Counted from the first letter of the stretch, positions 7,575-16,011 are shown. The stretch: 20,066 nucleotides of DNA from Chrysiogenia bacterium (GCA_020434085.1 JAGRBM010000257.1:1-20066); one strand, 5' to 3'. Translations and numbers: made by a program. The notes: a model not told the origin generated them from the sequence alone.

Positions 7575-8714
7575 GTGCTCCACTACTTCCGAGACTTCAA
7601 ACGCCTGAGCTTCAAGCAGATTGTCATTGTCTGGGTCGTGCTGTTCGTCTTTTTGGTGGGCGGCGGCATGGTGCTCGATGCCTTCCGGCCCGACCATCTG
7701 CTCTTCATCTTCACCCTGGGCATCATGGCCAGCCTGCTGCTCGGCAAGAGCCGCTCGCGCCAGTTCCTCAAGGACTGGACGCCGTGGTTTGCCTTCTGGC
7801 TGGCCTACGACATGCTGCGCGGCGTGGCCGACCAGGTCCGCCAGATCAACATCCAGAACGTCTACGACTTCGAGCACGCCCTCTTTGGCTGGGCCTTCCC
7901 CAGCAGCGCCTTCTCCCAGGACGTGTGGGACCGCGTGTTCGTGAAATCCCACCAGTGGGTGGGCTACCTGCAGGAACACATGGTTCCGCCGCTGTGGTTC
8001 CAGGGATTCAAGATCGCCCACGAGGGCGCCTGGTATGTGGCCACCCTCGACGCGATCACCGGCACCTTCTACAGCATCCACTTCTTCATCCCGTGGATCC
8101 TGGCCGCGCTGTTCTGGGGCGTGCGCAATGATCGCAAGATGTTCTTCCGCTACACCTACGCCATTGCGATTCTCAATGCCCTGGCACTGATTACCTTCGT
8201 GATCTTTCCGGCAGCGCCGCCCTGGTATGTGCTGGGTTACGGATTCCATCAGCCCGGCAATGAGTTCCTCGTGCAGGGCGCGGCCGGCGGCATGGTCAAG
8301 CTCGACCGCCTGTTGGGCATCGAGTTCTTCGCCAAGGTCTGGACCAACATGAATCCCAACCGCTTCGCGGCGGTCCCCTCGCTCCACGGCGGGCACTCGC
8401 TCATCGTTGCGATCTTCGCCACCATCGGCCTCAAGCACTGGGGCAAGAAGCGCTACCTGTTCTGGATCTACCCGGTGGGCATGTGGTTCTCGGCCTTCTA
8501 CCTGAACCACCACTACATCATCGATCCCCTGCTGGCGAGCGTGTACATCGGGATCGGCATCCTGATTACCGAAAAGCTCGTCTACCCCCACTGGATTCGC
8601 AAATACCTGCTCGATCGCGAGGAACTCTCCCCCGAAGAACAGGCCCAACTACCCCCGCTGCCCGAACCGCCCGACCACGACGAGAACGCCCCGCCCACGC
8701 CCGAAGGGGCGTGA
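7575..8714 (+). CDS. PAP2/Aur1-like integral membrane phosphatase or phosphotransferase
   Basis: A polytopic membrane protein of 379 residues with about seven hydrophobic segments. It resembles the PAP2_3/Aur1 branch of the phosphatidic acid phosphatase superfamily, which acts on lipid phosphates or transfers phospho-headgroups. Visible motifs, numbered from GTG 7575: PAAPPWY before the C2 motif, PSLHGGHS at 268-275 (S269, H271, H274) and the C3-like NHHYIIDP (H312, H313, D317). I do not see a clear KxxxxxxRP C1 motif, which fits the Aur1-like branch. The C-terminal tail is Pro/Glu-rich and cytoplasmic-looking. Start: GTG 7575 has GAGAGG 10 bases upstream; an alternative TTG at 7530 adds 15 residues and has GGAG 7 bases upstream, and I cannot exclude it. 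It is convergent with mnmE. Confidence 0.85.
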   Translation: MLHYFRDFKRLSFKQIVIVWVVLFVFLVGGGMVLDAFRPDHLLFIFTLGIMASLLLGKSRSRQFLKDWTPWFAFWLAYDMLRGVADQVRQINIQNVYDFEHALFGWAFPSSAFSQDVWDRVFVKSHQWVGYLQEHMVPPLWFQGFKIAHEGAWYVATLDAITGTFYSIHFFIPWILAALFWGVRNDRKMFFRYTYAIAILNALALITFVIFPAAPPWYVLGYGFHQPGNEFLVQGAAGGMVKLDRLLGIEFFAKVWTNMNPNRFAAVPSLHGGHSLIVAIFATIGLKHWGKKRYLFWIYPVGMWFSAFYLNHHYIIDPLLASVYIGIGILITEKLVYPHWIRKYLLDREELSPEEQAQLPPLPEPPDHDENAPPTPEGA

Positions 8715-8717
8715 GCG

Positions 8718-8778
8718 ATGGGCTGGGCAAGCCAAGCCTCTACCGGCATCCCGTAGGGGTTTGGTTTACCCAACCCAT
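8718..8778. repeat. Inverted REP-like pair between convergent genes
   Basis: Arms 8719-8745 and 8751-8777 (extended one pair to 8718/8778) match at 21 of 27 positions around a 5-base loop. Five of the six mismatches are transitions, so each becomes a G-U wobble in the RNA of one strand. Each arm has its own weaker internal dyad, for example GGGTTTGG with CCCAACCC, as in paired REP/BIME elements. It lies directly after the PAP2 stop and downstream of mnmE on the other strand. Confidence 0.65.
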
Positions 8779-8782
8779 GTAT

Positions 8783-8802
8783 GAACCGCCTGTGCGCGGT
8801 TC
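8783..8802 (-). terminator. Hairpin just past the mnmE stop
   Basis: GAACCGC and GCGGTTC form a 7-bp perfect stem with a 6-base loop, beginning 2 bases after the mnmE stop codon on the minus strand. The minus-strand continuation has no T-run, so it may stabilise the 3' end or work with the neighbouring long inverted repeat rather than act as an intrinsic terminator. Confidence 0.4.
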
Positions 8803-8804
8803 TC

Positions 8805-10151
8805 TCATTTCCCGATACAGAATTCCCCGAAGATGAGCCCGAGGATCTCGTCGCTGGTGGTCTCACCGGCGATTTCGGCGAGGTCTTCGAGCGCGGCGCG
8901 CAGTTCGATGCTGGCGAGCTCGGGGGCCTGCTGCTCGCGCAGCAGCGCGGCGGCGCGGGTGAGGTGATCGGCCGCGGCGCCCACCGAGGCGCGGTGGCGC
9001 TCGCGGGTAAGCAGGACGCGCTCGCCCTCGTCTTCGCGGCCCAGGCGGCTGGCCAGCAGCGCGCGCAGCTCGGCGAGGCCCTCGCCGGTGGCCACGGAGA
9101 TCGCCGCGTCCGAGCCATCCACCGGCGCGGCGCCGTGCAGGTCCATCTTGTTGCTCACCACGATGAGCCTGGGGTCGCGCGCCGCGATGAGCGCGCGCGA
9201 TTCCTCGCAGAGGGGCATGCTGGCATCGACGAGCAGGAGGAGCAGATCGGCCTCTTCAATGGCCTTGCGTGAGAGCGCCACGCCCACCCCCTCGACGCCG
9301 CCGGCCTCGCGAAGACCCGCCGTGTCAACCAGGCGCACGGGGAAGCCCTCGATCTCGCACCACTCTTCGAGCCTGTCGCGCGTCGTGCCCGGCTCGCCGT
9401 GGACGATGGCGCGGTCCTCGGAAAGCAGCGCGTTGAACAGGCTCGACTTGCCCGCGTTGGGCGCACCAACAAGCGCGACCCGCGCCCCCTCGCGCAGCAA
9501 CCTGCCCGTTCGGTAGCCGATCATCAGCTCTTCGAGCGCCGCGCGTACGCGCTCAATCTCCGCGGCGGCGGCCTCGAGCCCCGGCGCGCCGGCGTCCTCT
9601 TCAACGAAGTCGATTTCCACTTCGACGTGGGCCAGCGCGCGGCGAAGGGATTGCCCCAGCTCCCCGATCTTTTCCGAGAGCGTCCCGCGTAGCACTTCGA
9701 GCGCCTGCCGCCGCGCGCGATCGGTGCGCGCGGCGATGAGGTCGGCAACGGCCTCGGCCTGTGCCAGATCGATACGGCCATTCAAGTACGCGCGCTCGGT
9801 GAACTCACCCGGACGCGCCTGCCGGGCGCCGGCGCTCATGGCCAGGGCAACAATGCGCGAGAGAATGAGGGGCGAGCCGTGGGCCTGAATCTCGGCCACG
9901 TCCTCACCCGTGTAGGAATGCGGCCCGCGCATGAGCGCAGCCATCACTTCATCGACTGAATCACCCGAGTCCGGGTCGATCACGCGGCCCGGGTAGAGCC
10001 GGTGGCTCTCAAGCGACTCGACCTTCGCGTTGGGAACGAAAAGCGTGGCGAGAATGCCCGCCGCCTCCGGGCCCGAAAGCCGCACCACGCCGATGCCGCC
10101 CATGCCCGGGGCGGTGGCGATGGCGACAATGGTGCTCTGTGACTCGTGCAT
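8805..10151 (-). CDS. mnmE: tRNA modification GTPase MnmE
   Basis: With MnmG, MnmE makes the 5-carboxymethylaminomethyl group on the wobble uridine of certain tRNAs. The 448-residue length is typical. The N-terminal folate-binding domain begins STIVAIATAPGMGGIGVVRL and includes 'PGEFTERAYLNGRIDLAQAE'. The inserted Ras-like G domain has G1 GAPNAGKSS (about 228-236), GTTRD, G3 DTAGLR (about 274), and G4 SNKMD (about 333). The C-terminus is FCIGK with the conserved catalytic Cys445. The gene is isolated: mnmG, rpmH, rnpA, yidC and jag, often neighbours, are not in the window. The upstream region shared with the YhaM-like gene is rich in GC hairpins. I see no strong Shine-Dalgarno before the ATG. 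Confidence 0.97.
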   Translation of the reverse strand: MHESQSTIVAIATAPGMGGIGVVRLSGPEAAGILATLFVPNAKVESLESHRLYPGRVIDPDSGDSVDEVMAALMRGPHSYTGEDVAEIQAHGSPLILSRIVALAMSAGARQARPGEFTERAYLNGRIDLAQAEAVADLIAARTDRARRQALEVLRGTLSEKIGELGQSLRRALAHVEVEIDFVEEDAGAPGLEAAAAEIERVRAALEELMIGYRTGRLLREGARVALVGAPNAGKSSLFNALLSEDRAIVHGEPGTTRDRLEEWCEIEGFPVRLVDTAGLREAGGVEGVGVALSRKAIEEADLLLLLVDASMPLCEESRALIAARDPRLIVVSNKMDLHGAAPVDGSDAAISVATGEGLAELRALLASRLGREDEGERVLLTRERHRASVGAAADHLTRAAALLREQQAPELASIELRAALEDLAEIAGETTSDEILGLIFGEFCIGK

Positions 10152-10185
10152 GGCGGCTCACTTCCGGCCCTCGTGATAGAGCCCA

Positions 10186-10254
10186 TTGCCCTGCCGCGGC
10201 AAGGGCCCGGCACTTCGGATTTCCCCCAGGAAATGCCGCGCCGCGGCGGCGCGG
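10186..10254. other. GC-rich hairpin cluster upstream of mnmE
   Basis: Within the 268-base divergent region 10152-10419 there are three close dyads. TGCCGCGGCA lies inside outer GCCC/GGGC arms (10187-10206). ATTTCC/GGAAAT has a 4-base loop (10219-10234). CCGCGCCG/CGGCGCGG has a 3-base loop (10236-10254). They would lie in the mnmE leader. Nearer the YhaM-like gene, GGCGCCC (10350-10356) and GGGCGCC (10401-10407) could also pair. I see no convincing promoter on either strand. Confidence 0.35.
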
Positions 10255-10419
10255 GGGCCGCGCCCTGCCCTTCGCGGGGATTCTCCCAACAATTTCAATA
10301 GCTTGAACCGGTGGAAGAGAGCGCCCCACTCGGGTAGACTTGGGCAGTTGGCGCCCGCACGGAGCCCAGGGGATGGGTCCGTACCGTGAGGGTGCGCCCC
10401 GGGCGCCACAAAGAGCCGG

Positions 10420-11571
10420 ATGAAACGAAGAAACATCGAAGAGCTGCGCGAGCAAGACCTCGCTGACGGCACCTATTTGATCGCACGAAAATCCCTGGCC
10501 ACCACCAAGCACGGAAAGCCCTACCTGAAGGTCAAACTCCAGGACCGCACGGGCGAACTTGAAGCACGGGTCTGGGACAATGCCGACGCGATCAGCGCCC
10601 AGTTCAACGAGGGCGAAGTCGCGCGCGTGCGCGGCACGGTGGAGTCTTTTGCCGGCACGCTGCAGGCCAAGCTCGACGACATCCGCGCCGTCCCGGCCGA
10701 GGACGTCGACCCCAGCGCCTTCCTACCCGTCACCCGCCACAGCGTCGAGGAAATGTGGGACCGCCTGCAAGCGGTGATCGAGGACATGCGCGACCCGTGG
10801 GTCAAGAAAGTCCTGCGCAAGATCTTTGACGATGAAGACCTGCAGGCGCGCTTCAAGCGCGCGCCCGCCGCCATGGGCATTCACCACCCGTGGATCGGCG
10901 GGCTTCTCGAACACGTGCTGAGCCTGGTCTACCTGGCCAAGCGCGTGTGCCCCCACTACCCGCACATCGATGAAGACCAGGTGGTTTTCGGCGCAATCAT
11001 GCACGACCTCGGCAAGATCTATGAGCTGAGCTACGAGACGAGCTTCAACTACACCGACGAGGGGCGCCTGGTGGGCCACCTGGTTACCGGCGCGATTCTT
11101 ACCGACCGCGCTGTGCGCGAGCTCGAGGGATTCCCGCGCGAGCTGGAGCTGCGGCTCAAGCACATCCTGCTGGCTCACCACGGCACCTACGAGTTCGGCT
11201 CCCCCAAGATTCCCCAGACCCTCGAGGCCGAGCTCCTGCACCGGCTCGACGACATGGATTCCAAGATTACGACCATGACCCAGTATCTGGAGAAGGGCTC
11301 CAGCGACGGGAGCAACTGGACCGAGTATGCGCGCTCCATGGGCCGCTCCTTCTTCATCGGCGAGAAAGGCCCGATCCAATGGGCCGATCACGTGGTGGAG
11401 CTTCCCGCCGAGGGCGGCGCCGCGCAGGCAACGCCGCCTCCCAAGGCGGACAAGCAAACCAAACCGGCACCTGTCAGCGAAAAGAGCGCAAGCAAGAACA
11501 AGGCTGCCGGCACGCCGGCAGGGGGCGACGACACCCTCGACCTGTTCGGCCGCCGGCGCGGATCGAACTAG
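10420..11571 (+). CDS. YhaM-like OB-fold/HD-domain 3'-5' exoribonuclease
   Basis: A 383-residue cytoplasmic protein resembling Bacillus YhaM, a metal-dependent 3'-5' exonuclease. An OB-fold nucleic-acid-binding domain occupies about 15-95 (KVKLQDRTGELEARVWDNAD, then GEVARVRGTVESF). The HD phosphohydrolase domain occupies about 155-295 with H165 in GLLEHVLSLVYLA, the HD pair H195-D196 in MHDLGKI, H248 and H253/H254 in KHILLAHHGTYEFGSP, and the distal Asp in LDDMDSK (about 277-280). The last 55 residues are a Lys/Ala/Pro-rich disordered tail ending DTLDLFGRRRGSN. The start ATG has AAGAG about 6 bases upstream. It ends 21 bases before the kinase gene, so the two may be co-transcribed. HD hydrolases of other specificity are the alternative, but the OB-HD order favours YhaM. 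Confidence 0.85.
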   Translation: MKRRNIEELREQDLADGTYLIARKSLATTKHGKPYLKVKLQDRTGELEARVWDNADAISAQFNEGEVARVRGTVESFAGTLQAKLDDIRAVPAEDVDPSAFLPVTRHSVEEMWDRLQAVIEDMRDPWVKKVLRKIFDDEDLQARFKRAPAAMGIHHPWIGGLLEHVLSLVYLAKRVCPHYPHIDEDQVVFGAIMHDLGKIYELSYETSFNYTDEGRLVGHLVTGAILTDRAVRELEGFPRELELRLKHILLAHHGTYEFGSPKIPQTLEAELLHRLDDMDSKITTMTQYLEKGSSDGSNWTEYARSMGRSFFIGEKGPIQWADHVVELPAEGGAAQATPPPKADKQTKPAPVSEKSASKNKAAGTPAGGDDTLDLFGRRRGSN

Positions 11572-11592
11572 CCGGGAAGCGTTTCAGAGGCG

Positions 11593-13827
11593 ATGGAACC
11601 AAACCCCCAGGCACAAAGCGAAGCACCGAGCGCAACTCCGGCGTTCGGCCGCTATCGCATTGTCAAAAAGATCGCTTCGGGCGGTATGGGAGAGATCTAT
11701 CTGGCCTCGCTTGAGCGCGAGGAAGGTTTTTCCAAGCAGGTCGTCATCAAGAAGCTCCTGCCCTCGCTCTCGCGCAATCCCGCCTTCGTTTCCATGTTCA
11801 ACAACGAGGCACGGCTCGCGGCCCAGCTCTCGCACACCAACGTCATCCAGATCTTCGACTTCGGCCGGATGGAAGACACCCAGTTCATCGCCATGGAATG
11901 GGTGCACGGCGAGAACCTGGGCGACGTGCTCAGCGCGGCGAAGGAACGCAAGGCGCCCATTCCGCTCCGCGTGGCGCTCGACGTGGCGCTCGGCGTGCTG
12001 CGCGGTCTGGACTACGCCCACCGCAAGCTGGGCCCCAAGGGCGAGCGCCTCGACCTCATCCACCGCGACATCGCTCCCAAGAACATCCTGCTCTCCTACG
12101 AAGGAGACGTGAAGATCATCGACTTCGGCCTGGCCAAGGCCGCTGCCGCTTCCGACGCCACCGAGGGCGGCGCCCTCAAGGGCTCCTACTGCTACATGTC
12201 GCCCGAGCAGGTTGGCGGGCGCGCCATGGACGCGCGCTCGGATCTCTTCTCGATCGCGCTCGTGCTCTTCGAAATGATCCGCGGCGAGCGCCTCTATCCG
12301 GCCGAGCTTGGCCTGCGCCCGCTGCTCGAAGCCATACACAAGGGCGACCTCTCCCACTGGACCGACAAGGGACGCGACCCCTTCGGCGAGCTGCCCGGCG
12401 GCCTGGGACAGATTCTCCAGAAGGCGCTGGCAAAAGAACCGGCGGCGCGTTTCCAGACCGCGCGTGAATTCATCGAGGCACTCGAGGGTTTCATTCGCGA
12501 AAGCAATGGCTCACTGCCCGAGGGATCGGTGCGCGAGTATCTGCATGCGCTCTATTCTGAAAAGATCGCGAGTGACACGCCCAGCGCCGCCAGCGAGGCG
12601 GGCTTCGACCGCACGCGCGTGAACTCGGGCGCCCAGCAGGCGCTCGCCCAGGCGAGCGCGCAGGAACAGGCCAAGACCAGGCGGCGCAGCAGCCGCGCGA
12701 GCAGCCTGCTGTTCAACCTGCTGGCGCTGACCATCATCGTGGCGATTGTCGCCGGCGGCGGCATTCTGGCCTACCACTTCTGGTGGAAACCCGCGCAGAT
12801 CGCCAAGACGCTGGGCGCGGTGCGCATCGTCACCGACCCGCCCGACGCAACGATTCTCTATGACGGAAAGCCGCTGAGCCTGACCAGCCCGGCAACCATC
12901 GAGCGATTCCCCGTCGGCAGCGAGCACGTCATCCGCGTCGAGAAAACCGGCTACCAGCCCATGGAACGCCGCGTGGGACTCGACAAGGGCGGCGGCGCGC
13001 CGGTGCTCCAGCAGTTCACCCTCGCCCGCTCGGTGGGACAGGTGTTCCTGACCACCAACCCGCCCGGCGCGACGGTAAAACTCGATGGCACGCAACTGGC
13101 CGGCAAGACGCCCGTGCTGCTCGAGCAAGTCGAAGTCGGCGTCGAGCACTCGCTGGAGATCACGCTGGATAAACACCGCGACGAACCCATCAACTTTGTG
13201 ATCGAGTCGCCCGATCGCACCCAGCGCTTCACCCTCGACATGGTGCCGCTGCGCGCGGGGCTCTCCATCAACAGCCGCCCGCGCGGCGTGCCCGTATTCA
13301 TCAACGGCGAGCGCCGGGGCAAAACGCCATTCAATACGACCCATGTGGAGATCGGCGAGAAACTCTCGGTGCGCCTGAAAAAAGCGGGTTACGCCGGTGA
13401 AGTTCAGAACCTCACGGTCAAGAGCGGTCCCAACAACCTGAACTTCAATCTCGAACCGCTCGTAGTGGAAACGCGCCTTCGCTCGAAGGGCGCGGTCGAG
13501 GTGCTGCTCAACGACAAGGCCGTGCCGAGCAACCCCATTCGCCTGAGCGTGGGCAACCACCTCATCCGCGTGCGCGTCAAAGATGCCGACGAGGAGTTCC
13601 GCCTGCGCATCAAGGTGCATGAGCACGCGCGGCGCCCCAACGGTCTGGTGCTCGAAGCCAATGCCGACGCGCGTCCATGGGCGAAGGTCAAAACCGAGTC
13701 CGGCAAGAAGAGCAGCGACGAGCTGACCACGCCCGTCTCGGGCATCGTCTTCGGCAAGGGGCCCGGCCGCCTGCTCGCCGCCCTGCCCGGCGGCGCCCGG
13801 CTGGAGCTGAGTTTCGAAGTTCCGTAG
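11593..13827 (+). CDS. Transmembrane Ser/Thr protein kinase with PEGA repeats
   Basis: A 744-residue Hanks-type kinase anchored in the inner membrane. The cytoplasmic kinase domain (about 20-300) has glycine loop IASGGMGEIYLA (27-38), Lys53 in VVIKK, catalytic HRDIAPKN (157-164), DFG (177-179), and YMSPEQ as the activation-segment end. A linker rich in Ser/Arg follows, then one TM helix (about 373-395). The outer part carries PEGA repeats starting near 408, 482 and 556, each with a 'PPxAT' or 'RPRGVPV' core followed by a small basic loop, and a fourth weaker copy near 626. In the catalytic loop the usual Lys two after Asp is Ala, as in the HRDxSP/AP kinases I associate with myxobacteria. Shine-Dalgarno AGAGG is only 2 bases from the ATG. 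It is convergent with a single-domain receiver gene. Confidence 0.92.
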   Translation: MEPNPQAQSEAPSATPAFGRYRIVKKIASGGMGEIYLASLEREEGFSKQVVIKKLLPSLSRNPAFVSMFNNEARLAAQLSHTNVIQIFDFGRMEDTQFIAMEWVHGENLGDVLSAAKERKAPIPLRVALDVALGVLRGLDYAHRKLGPKGERLDLIHRDIAPKNILLSYEGDVKIIDFGLAKAAAASDATEGGALKGSYCYMSPEQVGGRAMDARSDLFSIALVLFEMIRGERLYPAELGLRPLLEAIHKGDLSHWTDKGRDPFGELPGGLGQILQKALAKEPAARFQTAREFIEALEGFIRESNGSLPEGSVREYLHALYSEKIASDTPSAASEAGFDRTRVNSGAQQALAQASAQEQAKTRRRSSRASSLLFNLLALTIIVAIVAGGGILAYHFWWKPAQIAKTLGAVRIVTDPPDATILYDGKPLSLTSPATIERFPVGSEHVIRVEKTGYQPMERRVGLDKGGGAPVLQQFTLARSVGQVFLTTNPPGATVKLDGTQLAGKTPVLLEQVEVGVEHSLEITLDKHRDEPINFVIESPDRTQRFTLDMVPLRAGLSINSRPRGVPVFINGERRGKTPFNTTHVEIGEKLSVRLKKAGYAGEVQNLTVKSGPNNLNFNLEPLVVETRLRSKGAVEVLLNDKAVPSNPIRLSVGNHLIRVRVKDADEEFRLRIKVHEHARRPNGLVLEANADARPWAKVKTESGKKSSDELTTPVSGIVFGKGPGRLLAALPGGARLELSFEVP

Positions 13828-13897
13828 GCAATGCGCCGCCTTTGCCTCGACCCGTCTCGCCAGCCCAACCTGTTCAACACATCACATCCGTCGTGAG

Positions 13898-13957
13898 GTG
13901 CTCGTGCTCGATAAATCGCATCGAGCACGAGCACGTCCACGTCTACGATCACGACAT
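13898..13957. repeat. CG-phased hexamer repeat with 15-bp hairpin (locus 3)
   Basis: Arms 13898-13912 and 13920-13934 are perfect 15-bp inverted copies around a 7-base loop. From 13922 the right side continues in strict 6-base phase: CGAGCA, CGAGCA, CGTCCA, CGTCTA, CGATCA, CGACAT. A second, outer pairing TCGTGA (13891-13896) with TCACGA (13949-13954) is possible. It lies in the 179 bases between the convergent kinase and receiver genes. A 3'-end structure is plausible, but there is no T-run on either side. Confidence 0.75.
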
Positions 13958-14006
13958 TTGAAGGGGCTTGAAGCCAAAACGGCTTACGGGAATAGGAAGG
14001 AAGGTT

Positions 14007-14372
14007 TTACGCCTCCAGCATCTTCTCGGCGACTTCCTGAATCTTGGCGATGTGGGCGGGTTTGCCCAGGTAGAAGTCGGCACCAAAGCGCTGGGCGATC
14101 TGGACGAGTTCCTGGTCGGATTTTGCGGAGAAAATAACGATCTTCGAGTGCTGGTTGATTCCGCCCGAGCGTACCCGGCGGCAGACTTCGAGCCCGTCGA
14201 CCTTGGGCATCATGATGTCGAGGAAGATGAGGTCGAAGCGCTCATCGGCAAGCAGCTCGAGCGCGGCCTCCGGGTCGGCGGCGGTGACGACCTCATGGCC
14301 GAGCGCCTTGAGCGTTTTACGCATGATGAGCAGCGTTTCTGCCGCGTCATCAACAGCCAGAATTCGAGCCAT
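14007..14372 (-). CDS. Single-domain response regulator (CheY-like receiver)
   Basis: A 121-residue cytoplasmic receiver without an output domain. All active-site residues are present: D8/D9 in AVDDAAE, phosphoacceptor D52 in FLDIMMP, S82 in IFSAKSD and K104 in YLGKP. ATG 14372 gives the canonical short N-terminus MARILAVDD, with a GGGG about 9 bases upstream; a TTG at 14408 would add 12 unlikely residues. It is divergent from argH and convergent with the Ser/Thr kinase. No histidine kinase is adjacent, so the phosphodonor is unknown. A link to the kinase is possible from position only. Confidence 0.9.
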   Translation of the reverse strand: MARILAVDDAAETLLIMRKTLKALGHEVVTAADPEAALELLADERFDLIFLDIMMPKVDGLEVCRRVRSGGINQHSKIVIFSAKSDQELVQIAQRFGADFYLGKPAHIAKIQEVAEKMLEA

Positions 14373-14482
14373 GTCGGTGTACCCCGATCGTGCCCTCAAA
14401 GCACTCAAATTGTCCCCGCAACTCCCTGATTTTGCAGGATTCTGGAGAAATACACAAGCTTGGGCCCAAAGCGACGCCCATC

Positions 14483-14511
14483 TTGACTGTACCCGCCCGG
14501 TCGGGCTTACT
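14483..14511 (+). promoter_or_regulatory. Possible promoter for argH-lysA-dap cluster
   Basis: TTGACT (14483-14488) is followed after 17 bases by CTTACT (14506-14511), in the divergent region ahead of argH. The spacer contains an interrupted dyad GCCCG-GT-CGGGC (about 14494-14505) that could be an operator. The -35 is good and the -10 is poor, so the call is weak. Confidence 0.35.
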
Positions 14512-14565
14512 GGGCTCCCTGCGCGCAGAAAGCGCGCGGAAGAAGACGGGAAACCGGTTCAAGCC

Positions 14566-16011
14566 ATGGCCACGAAGAAGAAAAAGAGCGCGAAGAGCGC
14601 CGCTGCAAAGCCCGCGAAGAAGGGCAAGCTCTGGGGCGGACGCTTTGAGGGCGGCACCGACGCCTCGGTAGAGCAGTTCACCGAATCGGTGAGCTTTGAC
14701 CAGCGGCTCGCGCCCTTCGATATCCGGGGATCCATGGCCCACGCGCGGATGCTCGGACGGCAGAAGATTATCCCCCAGGCCGACGCGGCGAAGATCGTGA
14801 AGGGGCTCCAGGGCGTTCTCGCGCGGATCGAGGCCGGCAAGTTCGACTTCGACCCGGCGCTCGAGGATGTCCACATGAACGTGGAGTCCGCGCTCACCGA
14901 GGCCATCGGCCCGGTGGGCGGTAAGCTCCACACCGGACGCTCGCGCAACGACCAGGTGGCCACCGCCACCCGGCTCTGGCAGCGCGCGCAGATCGACGCC
15001 ACCGCGCTGGCCTTTGAAAAGCTCATCGGCACGATTCTCAAGATCTCCGAGAAGGAAACCGAGACCATCCTGCCCGGCTACACCCACCTGCAGCGGGCGC
15101 AGCCGGTCACCCTGGCCCACCACCTGCTGGCCTACGCGCAGATGTTCGCCCGGGATCTCGAACGCCTTGGCGAGGTGCGTGCGCGCACCAACGTCCTGCC
15201 GCTGGGATCGGGCGCGCTCTCGGGCTCGTCCCTGCCCCTCGACCGGGCGGGCGTCGCCAAGGAGCTGGGCTTTGCCGCGCTCACGCAGAACTCGCTCGAT
15301 GCGGTCAGTGACCGGGACTACCAGTTCGAGTTCCTGAGCGCCGCGACGCTCTCGGGCCTGCACCTCTCGCGGCTGTGCGAAGAGCTCGTTCTGTGGTCGA
15401 GCGCCGAGTTCGGTTTCGTTCAGATGAGCGATGCCTTCACGACCGGCAGCTCGCTCATGCCCCAGAAGCGAAACCCCGATGTGGCCGAGATCATTCGCGG
15501 CAAGAGCGGCCGGCTCGCCGGCAACCTCGTCTCGCTGCTCACGATGGTGAAGGGACTGCCACTCTCGTACAACCGCGACATGCAGGAGGACAAGGAGCGG
15601 CTCTTCGACAGCGCCGACACCTGGCTGGCCTGCGTGCAGCTCACCGAGAAGATGCTGCGGGCGACCAAGTTCAATCGAAAGAAGATGGCCGAGGCCGCGG
15701 CCGACCCGATGCTGCTGGCCACAGAGCTGGCCGACTACCTGGTACGCAAGGGCCTGCCCTTCCGGCAGGCGCACGAGGTGGTCGGAAAGCTCGTTGCCGC
15801 GTGCGAGAAGCAAAACAAGACGCTGGTTGACTTCACGCCGGGTGAACTTAAGAATTTCTGTGAGCTTTTCGGTGCCGACGCGCCGGGAGTGCTCGACGCC
15901 CGTGCGGCAGTGGGTGCCCGCACGCTGGTGGGCGGACCCGCCCCCAAAGCGGTCGCCCGGCAGATGAAAGAGCTTCAGAAGGTTCTCGCCAAACCCCGTC
16001 CCTGGCGCTGA
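14566..16011 (+). CDS. argH: Argininosuccinate lyase
   Basis: Last step of arginine synthesis: splits argininosuccinate into arginine and fumarate in the cytoplasm. From ATG 14566 it is 481 residues. The core begins LWGGRFEGGTDASVEQFTES, and the superfamily signature GSSLMPQKRNP is at 294-304, with the mobile catalytic Ser in it. Other family blocks are 'DVHMNVESAL', TGRSRNDQVATATRLW and YTHLQRAQPVTLAHHLLAYA. The frame is open further upstream to 14155 but runs antisense through the receiver gene, so that part is not coding. A Lys/Ala-rich 20-residue N-terminal extension (MATKKKKSAKSAAAKPAKKG) precedes the core, about 20 residues more than usual; there is no later start codon before LWGGRF. 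It leads into lysA after 47 bases. Confidence 0.96.
   Translation: MATKKKKSAKSAAAKPAKKGKLWGGRFEGGTDASVEQFTESVSFDQRLAPFDIRGSMAHARMLGRQKIIPQADAAKIVKGLQGVLARIEAGKFDFDPALEDVHMNVESALTEAIGPVGGKLHTGRSRNDQVATATRLWQRAQIDATALAFEKLIGTILKISEKETETILPGYTHLQRAQPVTLAHHLLAYAQMFARDLERLGEVRARTNVLPLGSGALSGSSLPLDRAGVAKELGFAALTQNSLDAVSDRDYQFEFLSAATLSGLHLSRLCEELVLWSSAEFGFVQMSDAFTTGSSLMPQKRNPDVAEIIRGKSGRLAGNLVSLLTMVKGLPLSYNRDMQEDKERLFDSADTWLACVQLTEKMLRATKFNRKKMAEAAADPMLLATELADYLVRKGLPFRQAHEVVGKLVAACEKQNKTLVDFTPGELKNFCELFGADAPGVLDARAAVGARTLVGGPAPKAVARQMKELQKVLAKPRPWR

Noticed and set aside
13898-13934. Intrinsic terminator after the kinase gene
   Set aside because: The stem is strong, but no run of T follows on either strand, so I recorded it as a repeat.
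14155-14565. Upstream extension of argH
   Set aside because: The open frame runs antisense through the divergent receiver gene and the intergenic region; the protein begins to resemble ArgH only after 14566.
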